From the NCBI GenBank assembly GCA_964252015.1, contig CAXULW010000001.1, positions 124,001-188,000 of the forward strand: a stretch of 64,000 nucleotides of DNA, given 5' to 3'. The stretch is from CAXSBR01 sp964252015. Its GTDB lineage: Bacteria; Actinomycetota; Actinomycetes; Mycobacteriales; Jatrophihabitantaceae. Below the pieces are notes generated by a model. That model searched no databases. It saw only the letters and a program-made list of their open reading frames with translations, and had not been told where the DNA came from. Below are positions 51,299-60,319 of this stretch, piece by piece. Position numbers and translations under genes: made by a program. Position 1 is the first letter of the stretch; each line of letters starts with the position of its first letter.

Positions 51299-52468
51299 AT
51301 GAGCCTTGACGACGAGAGCCACGGCAACCTCTCGCTGTTCGAACCCGACGACTACCCCGACCGCGCACCCCGTCGACGCCTCCTCAGCCGCTCCGCCCGG
51401 CCCGACGCCCAGATCCGCAAGTCCCGGCGGCGCCGGCTGCGCGGTCGGGTCATCCCGCTCATCGCGGTCGCGATCATCGTCGTAGTAGTGATCTCCGGGT
51501 ACACGATCGTGCGGCACTTCGTCGATGGGTTTGCGGTCAAGGACTATCAGGGCACCGGCACCGGCAGCGTCGTGGTGCACATCACGGACGGATCCACCAC
51601 CGGCACCATTGCCGCGCTGATGGTCAAGGACGACGTCGTCGCATCAGCCAAGGCGTTCGAGAACGCGGCCGGGTCGAAAACGTTCCAGTCCGGGTATTTC
51701 CGGATGCGCAAGCAGATGTCCGGCCAGTCCGCCGTGGCCTTGCTGCTGCTGCCGTCGAGCCGGCTCTCGACCAAGGTGACGATCCCGGAAGGCTTCACCG
51801 AGAAAGCGATCCTGACCCGACTGGCCACCCAGCTGAAGCTGCCGCTGGCGTCTCTGCAGAAGGCGGCGGCGCGGGTGGACCAACTCGGCATCCCGGCCGG
51901 TTTCACCGCGAACGGCTCGGCCGAGGGATTCCTGTTCCCGTCCACCTACGACTATCCGCCGAATCCCTCGGCCGCTGACGCCCTGGTGAGCATGACCGGC
52001 CAGTTCGGGGTGGTCGTGCGCGGGCTGAACTTCGTCGCCGCCGCCAAACGGCTGCGCTACACCCCGTACCACGTGCTCATCATCGCCTCGATGATCGAGG
52101 CCGAGGCCAGGTTCTCCGCGGACCGGGCCAAGGTGGCCCGGGTGGTCTACAACCGGTTGGCCGCGCACATGCCGCTCGGCTTCGACTCGACGTCCGCCTA
52201 CGGGGCCCGCCTGGTCGGCAAGGACCCCATCCACATCAACTACAACCTCCCGGCGCCGTACAACACCCGGTTGAAGCCGGGGCTGCCACCGACGCCGATC
52301 GACAACCCGGGCAGCGCCTCGATGCGCGCCGCGATCAGCCCGGCCCCGGGCAACTGGACCTACTTCGTCAGCTCGGACAAGGCCGGTCACCTGTTCTTCA
52401 CCAACGACGTCAAGGCGTTCAACACGGCATCGGCCAAGTGCAAGGCCCAGCACTGGGGTTGCATCTGA
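51299..52468 (+). CDS. mltG: Endolytic murein transglycosylase MltG
   Basis: Membrane-anchored protein of 389 aa. A basic cytosolic N-terminus (1-50), one membrane helix (about 51-71, VIPLIAVAIIVVVVISGY), a LysM-like region and the YceG domain. The catalytic glutamate is E267 in IIASMIEAEA; downstream KVARVVYNRLAAHMPLGFDS and ISPAPGNWTYFV are family landmarks. It cuts nascent glycan strands near the membrane. The ATG lies 79 bases after ruvX. Confidence 0.92.
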   Translation: MSLDDESHGNLSLFEPDDYPDRAPRRRLLSRSARPDAQIRKSRRRRLRGRVIPLIAVAIIVVVVISGYTIVRHFVDGFAVKDYQGTGTGSVVVHITDGSTTGTIAALMVKDDVVASAKAFENAAGSKTFQSGYFRMRKQMSGQSAVALLLLPSSRLSTKVTIPEGFTEKAILTRLATQLKLPLASLQKAAARVDQLGIPAGFTANGSAEGFLFPSTYDYPPNPSAADALVSMTGQFGVVVRGLNFVAAAKRLRYTPYHVLIIASMIEAEARFSADRAKVARVVYNRLAAHMPLGFDSTSAYGARLVGKDPIHINYNLPAPYNTRLKPGLPPTPIDNPGSASMRAAISPAPGNWTYFVSSDKAGHLFFTNDVKAFNTASAKCKAQHWGCI

Positions 52469-52473
52469 GCGCG

Positions 52474-53427
52474 ATGGATTCCGGCGACGGGATCCCCCGT
52501 CGCGCCGCGGTGCTGGGTCGCCCGATCGGGCATTCACTGTCACCGGCCCTGCACCGGGCGGCCTACCGCGCCTTGGGTCTGGACGGGTGGACCTACGACG
52601 CGATCGACTGCGGAGCCGACGAACTCGCGGCCCGGGTGGCCGGTGCCGGTCCGGAGTGGGCGGGGTTCTCAGTGACCATGCCCGGCAAGCGGGCCGCGTT
52701 CGAGGCCGCCGATCACCGCACCGCCGGGGCCGAGCTGGTCGGTGCGGCCAACACGCTGCTGCCCGGTCCGGACGGGTGGACCGCGGCCAACACGGACGTC
52801 GACGGCATCCTGGGCGCACTGGGTACCGACCGGTCCGCCCGTGTCCGGCTCGGGTCGCCGGGACCGGTCGGCCGGGCCGCTTCCCTGGGGATGGCCGTGC
52901 CCGCTAGGACCGTCGGTGCCCCGTGGGCTGCTGCCACCCAGGACCCGTCTGACGGCGACGACCCGATCCCGGCGGTGGTGCTGCTCGGCGCGGGCGGAAC
53001 GGCTCAGGCCGCCCTCGTCGCGGCGGGGCTGCTGGGGGCCCGCCGCGTCGACGCCATCGTGCGCGAACCGGCCCGGGCGACCGAGCTGCGGGCGACGGCC
53101 GAGCGGGCCGGCGTCGATCTGGTCGTGCACGCCTGGGGCTCGGCGCGGGCCGAACGCCGGCTGGACCGGGCCCAGGTCCTGATCAGCACCGTGCCCGCGC
53201 ACGCCGCCGACCCGCTGGCCGAACGAGCCTGGTCGGAGCGGGTGGTGCTCCTCGACGCCGTCTACGCCGATTGGCCGACCGCGCTCGCGCGAGCCGTGAC
53301 CGCAGCCGGCGGACGGGTGGTGAGCGGGGTCGAGATGCTGGTGCACCAGGCGGCCGAGCAGGTGCAGTTGATGACCGGGCGGCCCGCGCCGCTGGACGCG
53401 ATGCGCGCCGCCCTACCCCGCGAATAG
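52474..53427 (+). CDS. aroE: Shikimate dehydrogenase
   Basis: Reduces 3-dehydroshikimate with NADPH. 317 aa. Substrate residues are in LGRPIGHSLSPALHRAAYRA and MPGKRAAF (catalytic K72); NTDVDGI carries the aspartate, and the Rossmann loop is VVLLGAGGTAQAAL. About 40 residues of Gly/Pro/Ala-rich sequence separate the catalytic half from the Rossmann loop (after ALGTDRSARV), making it longer than usual. ATG 52474 is six bases after mltG. The stop codon is the first base of a perfect 18-bp palindrome. Confidence 0.92.
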   Translation: MDSGDGIPRRAAVLGRPIGHSLSPALHRAAYRALGLDGWTYDAIDCGADELAARVAGAGPEWAGFSVTMPGKRAAFEAADHRTAGAELVGAANTLLPGPDGWTAANTDVDGILGALGTDRSARVRLGSPGPVGRAASLGMAVPARTVGAPWAAATQDPSDGDDPIPAVVLLGAGGTAQAALVAAGLLGARRVDAIVREPARATELRATAERAGVDLVVHAWGSARAERRLDRAQVLISTVPAHAADPLAERAWSERVVLLDAVYADWPTALARAVTAAGGRVVSGVEMLVHQAAEQVQLMTGRPAPLDAMRAALPRE

Positions 53428-53468
53428 TGGTGGTTACTGACCCACCAGCGTGGGTCAGTAACCACCAC
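53427..53468. terminator. Perfect 18-bp palindrome between aroE and aroC
   Basis: Arms GTGGTGGTTACTGACCCA (53427-53444) and the exact complement (53451-53468) around CCAGCG. The left arm begins in the aroE stop codon. There is no T-run on either side, so it is either a tract-less terminator, a transcript-stabilising hairpin or a member of an intergenic palindrome family. aroC starts 39 bases later. Confidence 0.65.
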
Positions 53469-53507
53469 AAACGCGGGGGAGGGGCGATTTCTGACAGACT
53501 GCATCCC

Positions 53508-54589
53508 GTGTTGCGTTGGATCACGGCCGGGGAATCCCACGGCATCGCCCTGGTCGGGATCATCGACGGGGTGCCCGCCGGCATCGAGCTGACCTCGGCC
53601 GACGTCGGCGCCGAGCTGGCCCGCCGCCGGCTCGGCTACGGCCGGGGCGCGCGGATGAAGTTCGAGGCCGACGAGGTCGAGCTGACCGGCGGCGTCCGCC
53701 ACGGCGTCACCATGGGCGGCCCGGTCGCCATCCGCGTCGGCAACAGCGAGTGGCCCAAGTGGGAGACGGTGATGGCCGCGGATCCGGTCGACGCCGACGT
53801 GTTGGCCGCGCAGGCCCGCAACGAGGCCCTGACCCGTCCGCGTCCGGGCCACGCCGACCTGGTCGGCATGCAGAAGTTCGACCTCGACGACGCCCGTCCC
53901 ATCCTGGAACGGGCCAGCGCCCGGGAGACGGCAGCCCGCGTCGCGGTCGGGGCGGTGGCCAAGGCTTTCCTGCACCAGGTCGCCGGCGTCGAGATCGTCA
54001 GCCACGTTGTGTCCATCGGCGGTGCCGGCGATGCCCCGGACCACCAGGTGCCGGGCCCGGGCGATCTCGACACCGTGGATGCGTCCCCGGTGCGCAGCTT
54101 CGACCCGGTCGGCGAGGCGGCCATGATCGCCGAGATCGAGGCGGCCAAGAAGGCCGGTGACACCCTGGGCGGCGTGGTCGAGGTGCTGGCGTACGGCCTG
54201 CCACCCGGCCTGGGCAGCCACACCCACTGGGACCGCCGCCTCGATTCGCGGTTGGCCGGCGCGCTCATGGGCATCCAGGCGATCAAGGGCGTCGAGATCG
54301 GTGACGGTTTCGAGCTGGCGCGCGTCCGGGGTTCGGCCGCCCACGACGAGATCGTCCACGAGAACGCCTCCAACGGCCGGTCGATCCGGCGCCGGTCCGG
54401 ACGGGCCGGGGGCACCGAGGGCGGCATGACCACGGGCGAGGTGCTGCGGGTGCGGGCGGCCATGAAGCCGATCTCCACCGTGCCGCGGGCCCTGGCCACG
54501 ATCGACACGGCGACGGGCGAGGCCGCGGTCGCCTTCAACCAGCGTTCGGACGTGTGTGCGGTGCCGGCCGCCGGTGTGGTGGCCGAGGC
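53508..54589 (+). CDS. aroC: Chorismate synthase (3' end lost in gap)
   Basis: Forms chorismate from EPSP with reduced FMN. About 360 codons are present. Family signatures: LRWITAGESHGIALVGIIDG, RPRPGHADLVGMQKFDL, the RASARETAARVAVGAVAK block, and RGSAAHDEIVHENASN. The last ~35-40 residues fall in the run of N at 54590. GTG 53508 gives the family start. The frame appears to continue into aroK across the gap, but that is an artefact of the placeholder N. Confidence 0.95.
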
Positions 54590-54689
54590 NNNNNNNNNNN
54601 NNNNNNNNNNNNNNNNNNNNNNNNNNNNNNNNNNNNNNNNNNNNNNNNNNNNNNNNNNNNNNNNNNNNNNNNNNNNNNNNNNNNNNNNN
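54590..54689. other. Assembly gap (100 N)
   Basis: Exactly 100 N, a conventional gap of unknown true length. It removes the aroC C-terminus, the aroC-aroK junction and the aroK start. The surrounding sequence is not repetitive, so the cause is not evident. Confidence 0.99.
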
Positions 54690-55199
54690 GGGCTGCCCGG
54701 GGCGGGCAAGACGTCGGCGGGTCGACGTTCGGCCCGCCGGCTCGACGTGGCCTTCGCCGACAGTGACTCCCTGATCGAGGCGCGGGCCGGAGCCACGATC
54801 AGCGACCTGTTCGCCGGGCAGGGGGAAGCCGCGTTCCGGGCGGTGGAGGCCGAGGTCATCGCCGAGGCCCTGCACACGTTCGACGGCGTGATCGCCCTCG
54901 GTGGGGGCGCCGTCACCACCCCGGCGGTGCGCGACGCGTTACGCGACTCCGGTGTGCTGGTGGTGCACCTGGTCACGACCTTCGCCTCGGCCCTGGCCCG
55001 CGTCGGGGACGGGTCGTCACGGCCGTTGCTACACGGCGACCCGGCCGGTCGACTGGCCGTGCTCGAGCAGGAACGAACCCCGTTGTACGAGGCCGTGTCC
55101 ACGGTGCAGGTCCGTTCCGGCGGCCGGCCGATCGCGATGATCGTGGATGACCTGGTCGCCGTGGGTGAGAGTGTGCTGGCCGCTCGGACCGCGTCGTGA
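54690..55199 (+). CDS. aroK: Shikimate kinase (5' end lost in gap)
   Basis: Phosphorylates shikimate with ATP. The visible part begins at the P-loop GLPGAGKTSAGRR; about ten residues are missing. DSDSLIEARAGATISDLFA holds the substrate aspartates, IALGGGAVTTP the Walker-B-like glycines, and RPLLHGDP the lid arginine. The stop overlaps the aroB start by 4 bases (GTGA). Confidence 0.94.
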   Translation, partial: GLPGAGKTSAGRRSARRLDVAFADSDSLIEARAGATISDLFAGQGEAAFRAVEAEVIAEALHTFDGVIALGGGAVTTPAVRDALRDSGVLVVHLVTTFASALARVGDGSSRPLLHGDPAGRLAVLEQERTPLYEAVSTVQVRSGGRPIAMIVDDLVAVGESVLAARTAS

Positions 55200-56332
55200 G
55201 CGTGCCCCGGGCGTCCGGGACTCCCGTTGGCGCCGATGCCGAACCGACCCGGATCACCGTGCGCGGCGCGCAACCCTACGACGTCGTGATCGGCACCGGG
55301 CTGCTGGGTGAGCTGGCCGCACTGGTCGCGGTGCCCGCCGCCGGGGCAACGGCCGAGCGCGTGGCGATCATCCACCCGCCCACGTTGCGCAGCACGGCCG
55401 AGGCCGTCCGCGACGACCTGAAAGCCCAGGGGCTCGACGCCCACGTGGTCGAGGTGCCCGACGGCGAGGACGCCAAGACCGTGCCGGTGGCCGCGTTCTG
55501 CTGGGACGTCCTCGGCCAGATCGGTATGACCCGCAGTGACGTCGTGGTCGGCCTCGGTGGCGGGGCCACCACGGACCTGGCCGGTTGGGTCGCCGCCGGG
55601 TGGCTGCGCGGCGTGCGGGTGATGCAGGTGCCGACGACCCTGGCCGGCATGGTGGACGCCGCGGTCGGCGGCAAGACCGGCGTGAACACCGAGCGCGGCA
55701 AGAACCTGGTCGGTGCGTTCCACCCGCCGGCCGGCGTGTTGTGCGATCTGGCCACGCTGGCCACCTTGGGAGTGCACGACTACGTGGCCGGGCTGGCCGA
55801 GGTGGTCAAGTGCGGGTTCATCGCCGACCCGGTCATCCTCGACCTGATCGAGGCCGACCCGGCCGCCGCCGCGCGTCCCGGCAACCCGGTGGAACGCGAG
55901 CTGATCGAGCGGTCCGTGGCGGTCAAGGCCGACGTGGTCAGCGAGGACCTCACCGAGCAGGGCCGGCGCGAGATCCTCAACTACGGCCACACCCTGGGCC
56001 ACGCCATCGAGCGGGCCGAACGGTACCGCTGGCGCCACGGCGCGGCCGTCTCGATCGGCCTGGTCTACGCGGCCGAGTTGAGCCGGGCGCTGGGGCGCCT
56101 GGACGACGCCACCGCCGACCGGCACCGGCGCGTGCTGTCCTCGCTCGGCCTGCCGGTCACCTACCGTGGCGCGGCGTTCGAACCGCTCCTGGACAGCATG
56201 CGGATCGACAAGAAGGCCCGCGGCAACCGTATCCGGTTCGTGGTCCTGGACGGCCTCGCCCGGCCGGGCCGTGTCGACGATCCCGATCCCGCCGTGCTGG
56301 CCGCGGCCTTCTCGGAGGTTTCTGGTGACTGA
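55196..56332 (+). CDS. aroB: 3-dehydroquinate synthase
   Basis: Converts DAHP to 3-dehydroquinate using NAD and a divalent metal. 378 aa. VVGLGGGATTDLAGWVAAGW, TTLAGMVDAAVGGKTGVNTE and the metal ligands in AEVVKCGFI, NYGHTLGHAIE (H-x3-H) are present. Start GTG 55196 lies in the aroK stop. Overlaps aroQ by eight bases. Confidence 0.95.
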   Translation: MSVPRASGTPVGADAEPTRITVRGAQPYDVVIGTGLLGELAALVAVPAAGATAERVAIIHPPTLRSTAEAVRDDLKAQGLDAHVVEVPDGEDAKTVPVAAFCWDVLGQIGMTRSDVVVGLGGGATTDLAGWVAAGWLRGVRVMQVPTTLAGMVDAAVGGKTGVNTERGKNLVGAFHPPAGVLCDLATLATLGVHDYVAGLAEVVKCGFIADPVILDLIEADPAAAARPGNPVERELIERSVAVKADVVSEDLTEQGRREILNYGHTLGHAIERAERYRWRHGAAVSIGLVYAAELSRALGRLDDATADRHRRVLSSLGLPVTYRGAAFEPLLDSMRIDKKARGNRIRFVVLDGLARPGRVDDPDPAVLAAAFSEVSGD

Positions 56333-56777
56333 TGTGCCCGCCGGCCCCACCCGTCGGGTCGTCGTGCTCAACGGGCCCAACCTGGGCCGGTTGGGTCGCC
56401 GCGAGCCCGAGGTCTACGGCTCGACCGGCTACGACGAGCTGGCCGCGCTGTGCGTCGCCGCCGGCCGCGAACTCGGCCTGGACGTCTCCGTGCGCCAGAC
56501 CGAGAGCGAGGCCGATCTGCTGCGGTGGCTGCACGACGCGGCTGATGACGACACCCCGGTCGTGCTCAACGCCGGCGCCTGGACCCACACCTCGGTGGCC
56601 GTCGGCGACGCCTGCGCCATGCTCACCGCGCCGTTGATCGAAGTGCACATCAGCAACGTCCACACCCGGGAAGCGTTCCGCCACCACAGCTACATCTCGG
56701 CCCACGCCACCGGCGTCATCGTCGGCCTCGGCGTGCAGGGCTACGTCCTCGCCCTGTCCTACCTCGCGTCGACGTAA
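56325..56777 (+). CDS. aroQ: Type II 3-dehydroquinate dehydratase
   Basis: Small dodecameric dehydratase of 150 aa. VVVLNGPNLGRLGRREPEVY (loop with the catalytic arginine and tyrosine), NAGAWTHTSVAVGDA and EVHISNVHTREAFRHHSYIS are all conserved. GTG 56325 sits inside the aroB stop region. It ends the shikimate run; in many actinobacteria a peptidase gene and efp follow, but here an unrelated peptidase faces it. The 236 bases to 57013 hold no supported gene. Confidence 0.93.
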   Translation: MTDVPAGPTRRVVVLNGPNLGRLGRREPEVYGSTGYDELAALCVAAGRELGLDVSVRQTESEADLLRWLHDAADDDTPVVLNAGAWTHTSVAVGDACAMLTAPLIEVHISNVHTREAFRHHSYISAHATGVIVGLGVQGYVLALSYLAST

Positions 56778-57013
56778 GCCTCGATCGATGGCGACATGGT
56801 GATCACGACGGGGAACGGAGGCTGGTCGCCGTTACCGCCCAGGGCCAGCAGAGTATGACGCCGGGATAAGTCCGGCCTTCGTCGACGTCGCCATACGCCG
56901 CCGCGAGGCCAAAATCGTCGCCCACCACAGCCAGAACCCACACGATCAGATACCCATCAGCTCGCGCGAGCGCCTTTGCGCAACGCCGCGTCGGCGCGCC
57001 TGCGGCTAAGTGC

Positions 57014-58609
57014 TCAACGCGCGGTCAGCGACGCCGGGCGGGCTTTGGTGTAAAGCCAGATTTGGAAGAAGTGGGTCAGGTCCTGCCCGGACACCTGGTT
57101 GGCCAGGGCGATGAACTGGGCCGTGGTCGCGTTGCCGAAACGATGCGCAGCCGTCCACAGCTGTAACAGGCTGAAGAACTTGGCGTCGCCGATGCGATGA
57201 CGCAGGGCGGCCATCGTCAACCCGCCGCGCACGTAGACGGACTGGGAGAACATGGTGTCGCGCTGGGGGTCGGCGATGGCTTGGTTCCAGAACGGGCTCT
57301 GCGCCGGTTTGTCGGCGAAGTCCTGCTGGGCACCGGCCCACGTGCTCGGCCCGCCGGTGTGCTCGGCCCACAGGTTGGCCGCGAAGGTGGCGAACCCCTC
57401 GTTCAGCCAGATGTCGCGCCAGGTCCGCACGGACACGCTGTCGCCGAACCACTGGTGGGCCAGCTCGTGGGACAGCGTGTTCGGGTCGGGCGCGAAGCCG
57501 TAGAGCGGACGGGTCTGGGTCTCCAGCGAGAACCCGATGCCCGGGACGTCGTCGACGATCGCGCCGGTGGACGTGAACGGATACGGGCCGAATTTCGTCG
57601 CCCAGTAGTCGGTCACCTCCCCGGTGAGCTGGGCGGTCCTGCGGGCCGCAACCTCCCCGGCCAGGCTCGGGTCGTTGGCGACGAACTCAGGTATACCGCC
57701 GGGCGTGCGTGACGTGGTGAACGTCCACCGGCCGATGCCGATGGTGGCCAGGTACGTCGCCATCGGGCTGGTCTCGTTCCAGGCGAACGTGGTTGTGGCC
57801 CCGGTGGACGTAGACCCGGTGGTCTTCTGCCCGACCAGGTCGCCGTTGGCCACCACCTTGCGGTCGCTGGGCACGGTGATCTCGAAGCTGAAGGTGGCCT
57901 TGTCACTGGGATGGTCGTTGCTGGGGAACCAGGTGCTGGCCCCGTTGGGCTCGTCGCCGACGAACGCGCCGTCCTTGGTGTAGATCCAGCCGTAAGCCGC
58001 CCCGAAGATGACCGGGGAGCTGACGATCGTCTTCGGTGTGCCGGCGTAGGTGACCGCGACGGCGAACGAGCGGCCTCGGGCCAGCCCGCGCGCCGGGGTG
58101 ATCTGCAGCTCGGGGCCACTGCGGGTGAACCGGGCCCTCGCGCCGTCCACCGTGACGGCGGAGACGGTCATGCCGCTCAGGTCGAGATCGAACCGGGACA
58201 GGTTCTGGGTCGCGGTGGCAGTGACGGTCACCGTGCCGGCCAGGTGACGCGCGGACGGGTCGTAGGACAACGTGAGGTCGTAGTGGGCGACGTCGTACCC
58301 GCCGTTGCCCTCGAGCGGGAAGTACGGGTCGCCGAGTCCGGGCGCACCGGGCTCAGAACTGGCACCCGACGCTGAGCTGGTCGCGCTTGGTCCGCTGGGT
58401 CCGGCGGCGGTCGTGCTCGGCGTGGCCGCGCTGGTCGGGGCGGGGGCGGAGGTGGCGGCCGCTGTGGTCGCTGACGTCGCTGATGTGGACAGTAAGGACG
58501 ACACGTTGATGTCGGAACATCCGGCCGCGGCCACGGTGAGCACGGCGGCGACGAGGGCGGTCGCAGCACGCCGACGGACCGGTGGCCGGCGGCGTTGGGG
58601 CGATCGCAT
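57014..58609 (-). CDS. M1-family zinc metallopeptidase lipoprotein
   Basis: Exported protein of 531 aa. A twin-arginine-rich signal region ends in the lipobox VAAAGC (C30), followed by a Ser/Thr/Ala linker (about 34-85). The N-terminal beta domain begins near DPYFPLEGNGGYDVAHYDL, and the gluzincin site is HELAHQWFG with the third ligand in LNEGFATFA. The usual GxMEN exopeptidase loop appears as FSLETQ, a looser match. Likely an aminopeptidase on the outer face of the membrane. Divergent from efp. Confidence 0.88.
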   Translation of the reverse strand: MRSPQRRRPPVRRRAATALVAAVLTVAAAGCSDINVSSLLSTSATSATTAAATSAPAPTSAATPSTTAAGPSGPSATSSASGASSEPGAPGLGDPYFPLEGNGGYDVAHYDLTLSYDPSARHLAGTVTVTATATQNLSRFDLDLSGMTVSAVTVDGARARFTRSGPELQITPARGLARGRSFAVAVTYAGTPKTIVSSPVIFGAAYGWIYTKDGAFVGDEPNGASTWFPSNDHPSDKATFSFEITVPSDRKVVANGDLVGQKTTGSTSTGATTTFAWNETSPMATYLATIGIGRWTFTTSRTPGGIPEFVANDPSLAGEVAARRTAQLTGEVTDYWATKFGPYPFTSTGAIVDDVPGIGFSLETQTRPLYGFAPDPNTLSHELAHQWFGDSVSVRTWRDIWLNEGFATFAANLWAEHTGGPSTWAGAQQDFADKPAQSPFWNQAIADPQRDTMFSQSVYVRGGLTMAALRHRIGDAKFFSLLQLWTAAHRFGNATTAQFIALANQVSGQDLTHFFQIWLYTKARPASLTAR

Positions 58610-58646
58610 CGCCTGAGCATCGCAGGTGCGGGCGCAGGTGTCCCGT

Positions 58647-58652
58647 TACGAT
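58647..58652 (+). promoter_or_regulatory. Candidate -10 box for efp
   Basis: TACGAT lies 48 bases upstream of the efp GTG in the 85-base gap from the divergent peptidase gene, predicting a ~35-base leader that includes GAGGAGA. Confidence 0.4.
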
Positions 58653-58694
58653 GAGCGGTACCCCATCTGATGTGTCCGAGGAGAATTGCGCGCT

Positions 58695-59258
<564 letters not shown>

Positions 59259-59301
59259 TGATCTACGACCGCCCGAATCGCTGCACCGCACAGGCAGACG
59301 C

Positions 59302-59712
59302 GATGCGAGTGAGCATCGCAGCGAGCGTCGGCGAGCGAGGCGCGGAGCGAGCGCGTGATGAGCGCTTGCGCGAAGAGCCGGTGAGGTGATGCGAGTGAGC
59401 ATCGCAGCGAGCGCCAGCGAGCGAGGCGCGGAGCGAGCGCGCGATGAGCGCTTGCGCGAAGAGCCGGTGAGGTGATGCGAGTGAGCATCGCAGCGAGNNN
59501 NNNNNNNNNNNNNNNNNNNNNNNNNNNNNNNNNNNNNNNNNNNNNNNNNNNNNNNNNNNNNNNNNNNNNNNNNNNNNNNNNNNNNNNNNNNNNNNNNGAT
59601 GAGCGCTTGCGCGAAGAGCCGGTGAGGTGATGCGAGTGAGCATCGCAGCGAGCGCCAGCGAGCGAGGCGCGGAGCGAGCGCGCGATGAGCGCTTGCGCGA
59701 AGAGCCGGTGAA
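59302..59712 (+). repeat. 86-bp tandem repeat between efp and nusB, broken by a gap
   Basis: Units begin GATGCGAGTGAGCATCGCAG at 59302, 59388 and 59474, a constant 86-base period, and resume after the run of N (59629). Units contain the small palindromes GATGC-GAGTGA-GCATC and GCGC-TT-GCGC and are otherwise made of GAGCGAG-type motifs. The second complete unit and the post-gap unit are almost identical; the first differs at a few positions. The array runs to within four bases of the nusB start. True copy number is unknown. No gene is supported here. Confidence 0.9.
59498..59597. other. Assembly gap (100 N) inside the tandem repeat
   Basis: Exactly 100 N in the 86-base repeat. The phase across the gap (155 bases between matching positions) is not a multiple of 86, as expected if the N length is a placeholder. 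Repeat collapse explains the break. Confidence 0.99.
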
Positions 59713-59715
59713 TTA

Positions 59716-60222
59716 GTGTCGGCCCGTTCAAAGGCCCGTAAGCGCGCGGTAGACCTGCTGTACGAGTCTGACCTGCGCGGTACGGACCCGGTGACCGTGC
59801 TGGCCGAGCGGGTGGCCCTGGCCGACCCGCCGGTGAACGACTACACGATCGAGCTCGTCGAAGGTGTGCACGCGTCGCGGCGGCGGATCGACGCGATCCT
59901 GGGCGAATTCTCCGAGGGTTGGGCTGTGGACCGCATGCCCGACGTCGACCGGGCCATCCTGCGGCTCAGCGTCTACGAGGTGCTGTGGCGGGCTGACGTG
60001 CCCGATGCGGTCGCGATCGACGAGGCGGTGGAACTGGCCAAGTCGCTGTCCACGGACGAGTCACCACGGTTCGTGAACGGGGTGCTCGGTCGCATCGTGC
60101 GGGACCGCCCCGTGGTCGCCGACGAGCGCTCGCGCGAGGAGCACAGGCCCGATCCGGTCGGTTCCGGCCCCGTCCCGAACCCTCTGCCTGAGGTTGAAAG
60201 CCACGCCGGACCGCCGGCCTGA
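59716..60222 (+). CDS. nusB: Transcription antitermination factor NusB
   Basis: All-helical protein of 168 aa that works with NusE/S10 in rRNA antitermination. SARSKARKRAVDLLYESDLR, VDRMPDVDRAILRLSVYEVL and AVELAKSLSTDESPRFVNGV are family blocks. The GTG follows the last repeat unit directly, with only GAATTA between, so the repeat supplies the whole leader. A polar tail of about 30 residues follows the domain. Confidence 0.92.
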   Translation: MSARSKARKRAVDLLYESDLRGTDPVTVLAERVALADPPVNDYTIELVEGVHASRRRIDAILGEFSEGWAVDRMPDVDRAILRLSVYEVLWRADVPDAVAIDEAVELAKSLSTDESPRFVNGVLGRIVRDRPVVADERSREEHRPDPVGSGPVPNPLPEVESHAGPPA

Positions 60223-60252
60223 GCCGGGGCCCACAGGTCGCGCGCTGCTAGG

Positions 60253-60306
60253 GTTGGGCACGACCCAACATCCTTTAATGGCCGTCCCGTGAGGCGGGCA
60301 AGGAAC
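60253..60306 (+). promoter_or_regulatory. Candidate PyrR-binding leader of the pyr operon
   Basis: A hairpin GTTGGG-CACGA-CCCAAC (60253-60269) is followed by TTTAATGGCCGTCCCGTGAG and GCGGGCAAGGA. The CCCGTGAGGCGGG segment forms a short stem with a GTGAGG-type loop, resembling the actinobacterial PyrR-binding element near the pyrR start. A TAGGGT -10 candidate is at 60249-60254. UMP-bound PyrR would be expected to repress here. Confidence 0.55.
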
Positions 60307-60319
60307 CCAGCGAGGTCGA

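Noticed and set aside
53271..55199. A single protein joining aroC and aroK
   Set aside because: Frame continuity depends on an arbitrary 100-N placeholder; both enzymes have normal separate family boundaries.
56778..57013. Possible small gene between aroQ and the M1 peptidase
   Set aside because: Only a short reverse frame with no homology or ribosome-binding site.
59302..59712. CRISPR array
   Set aside because: The repeat period is 86 with no unique spacers and no cas genes; it is a plain tandem repeat.
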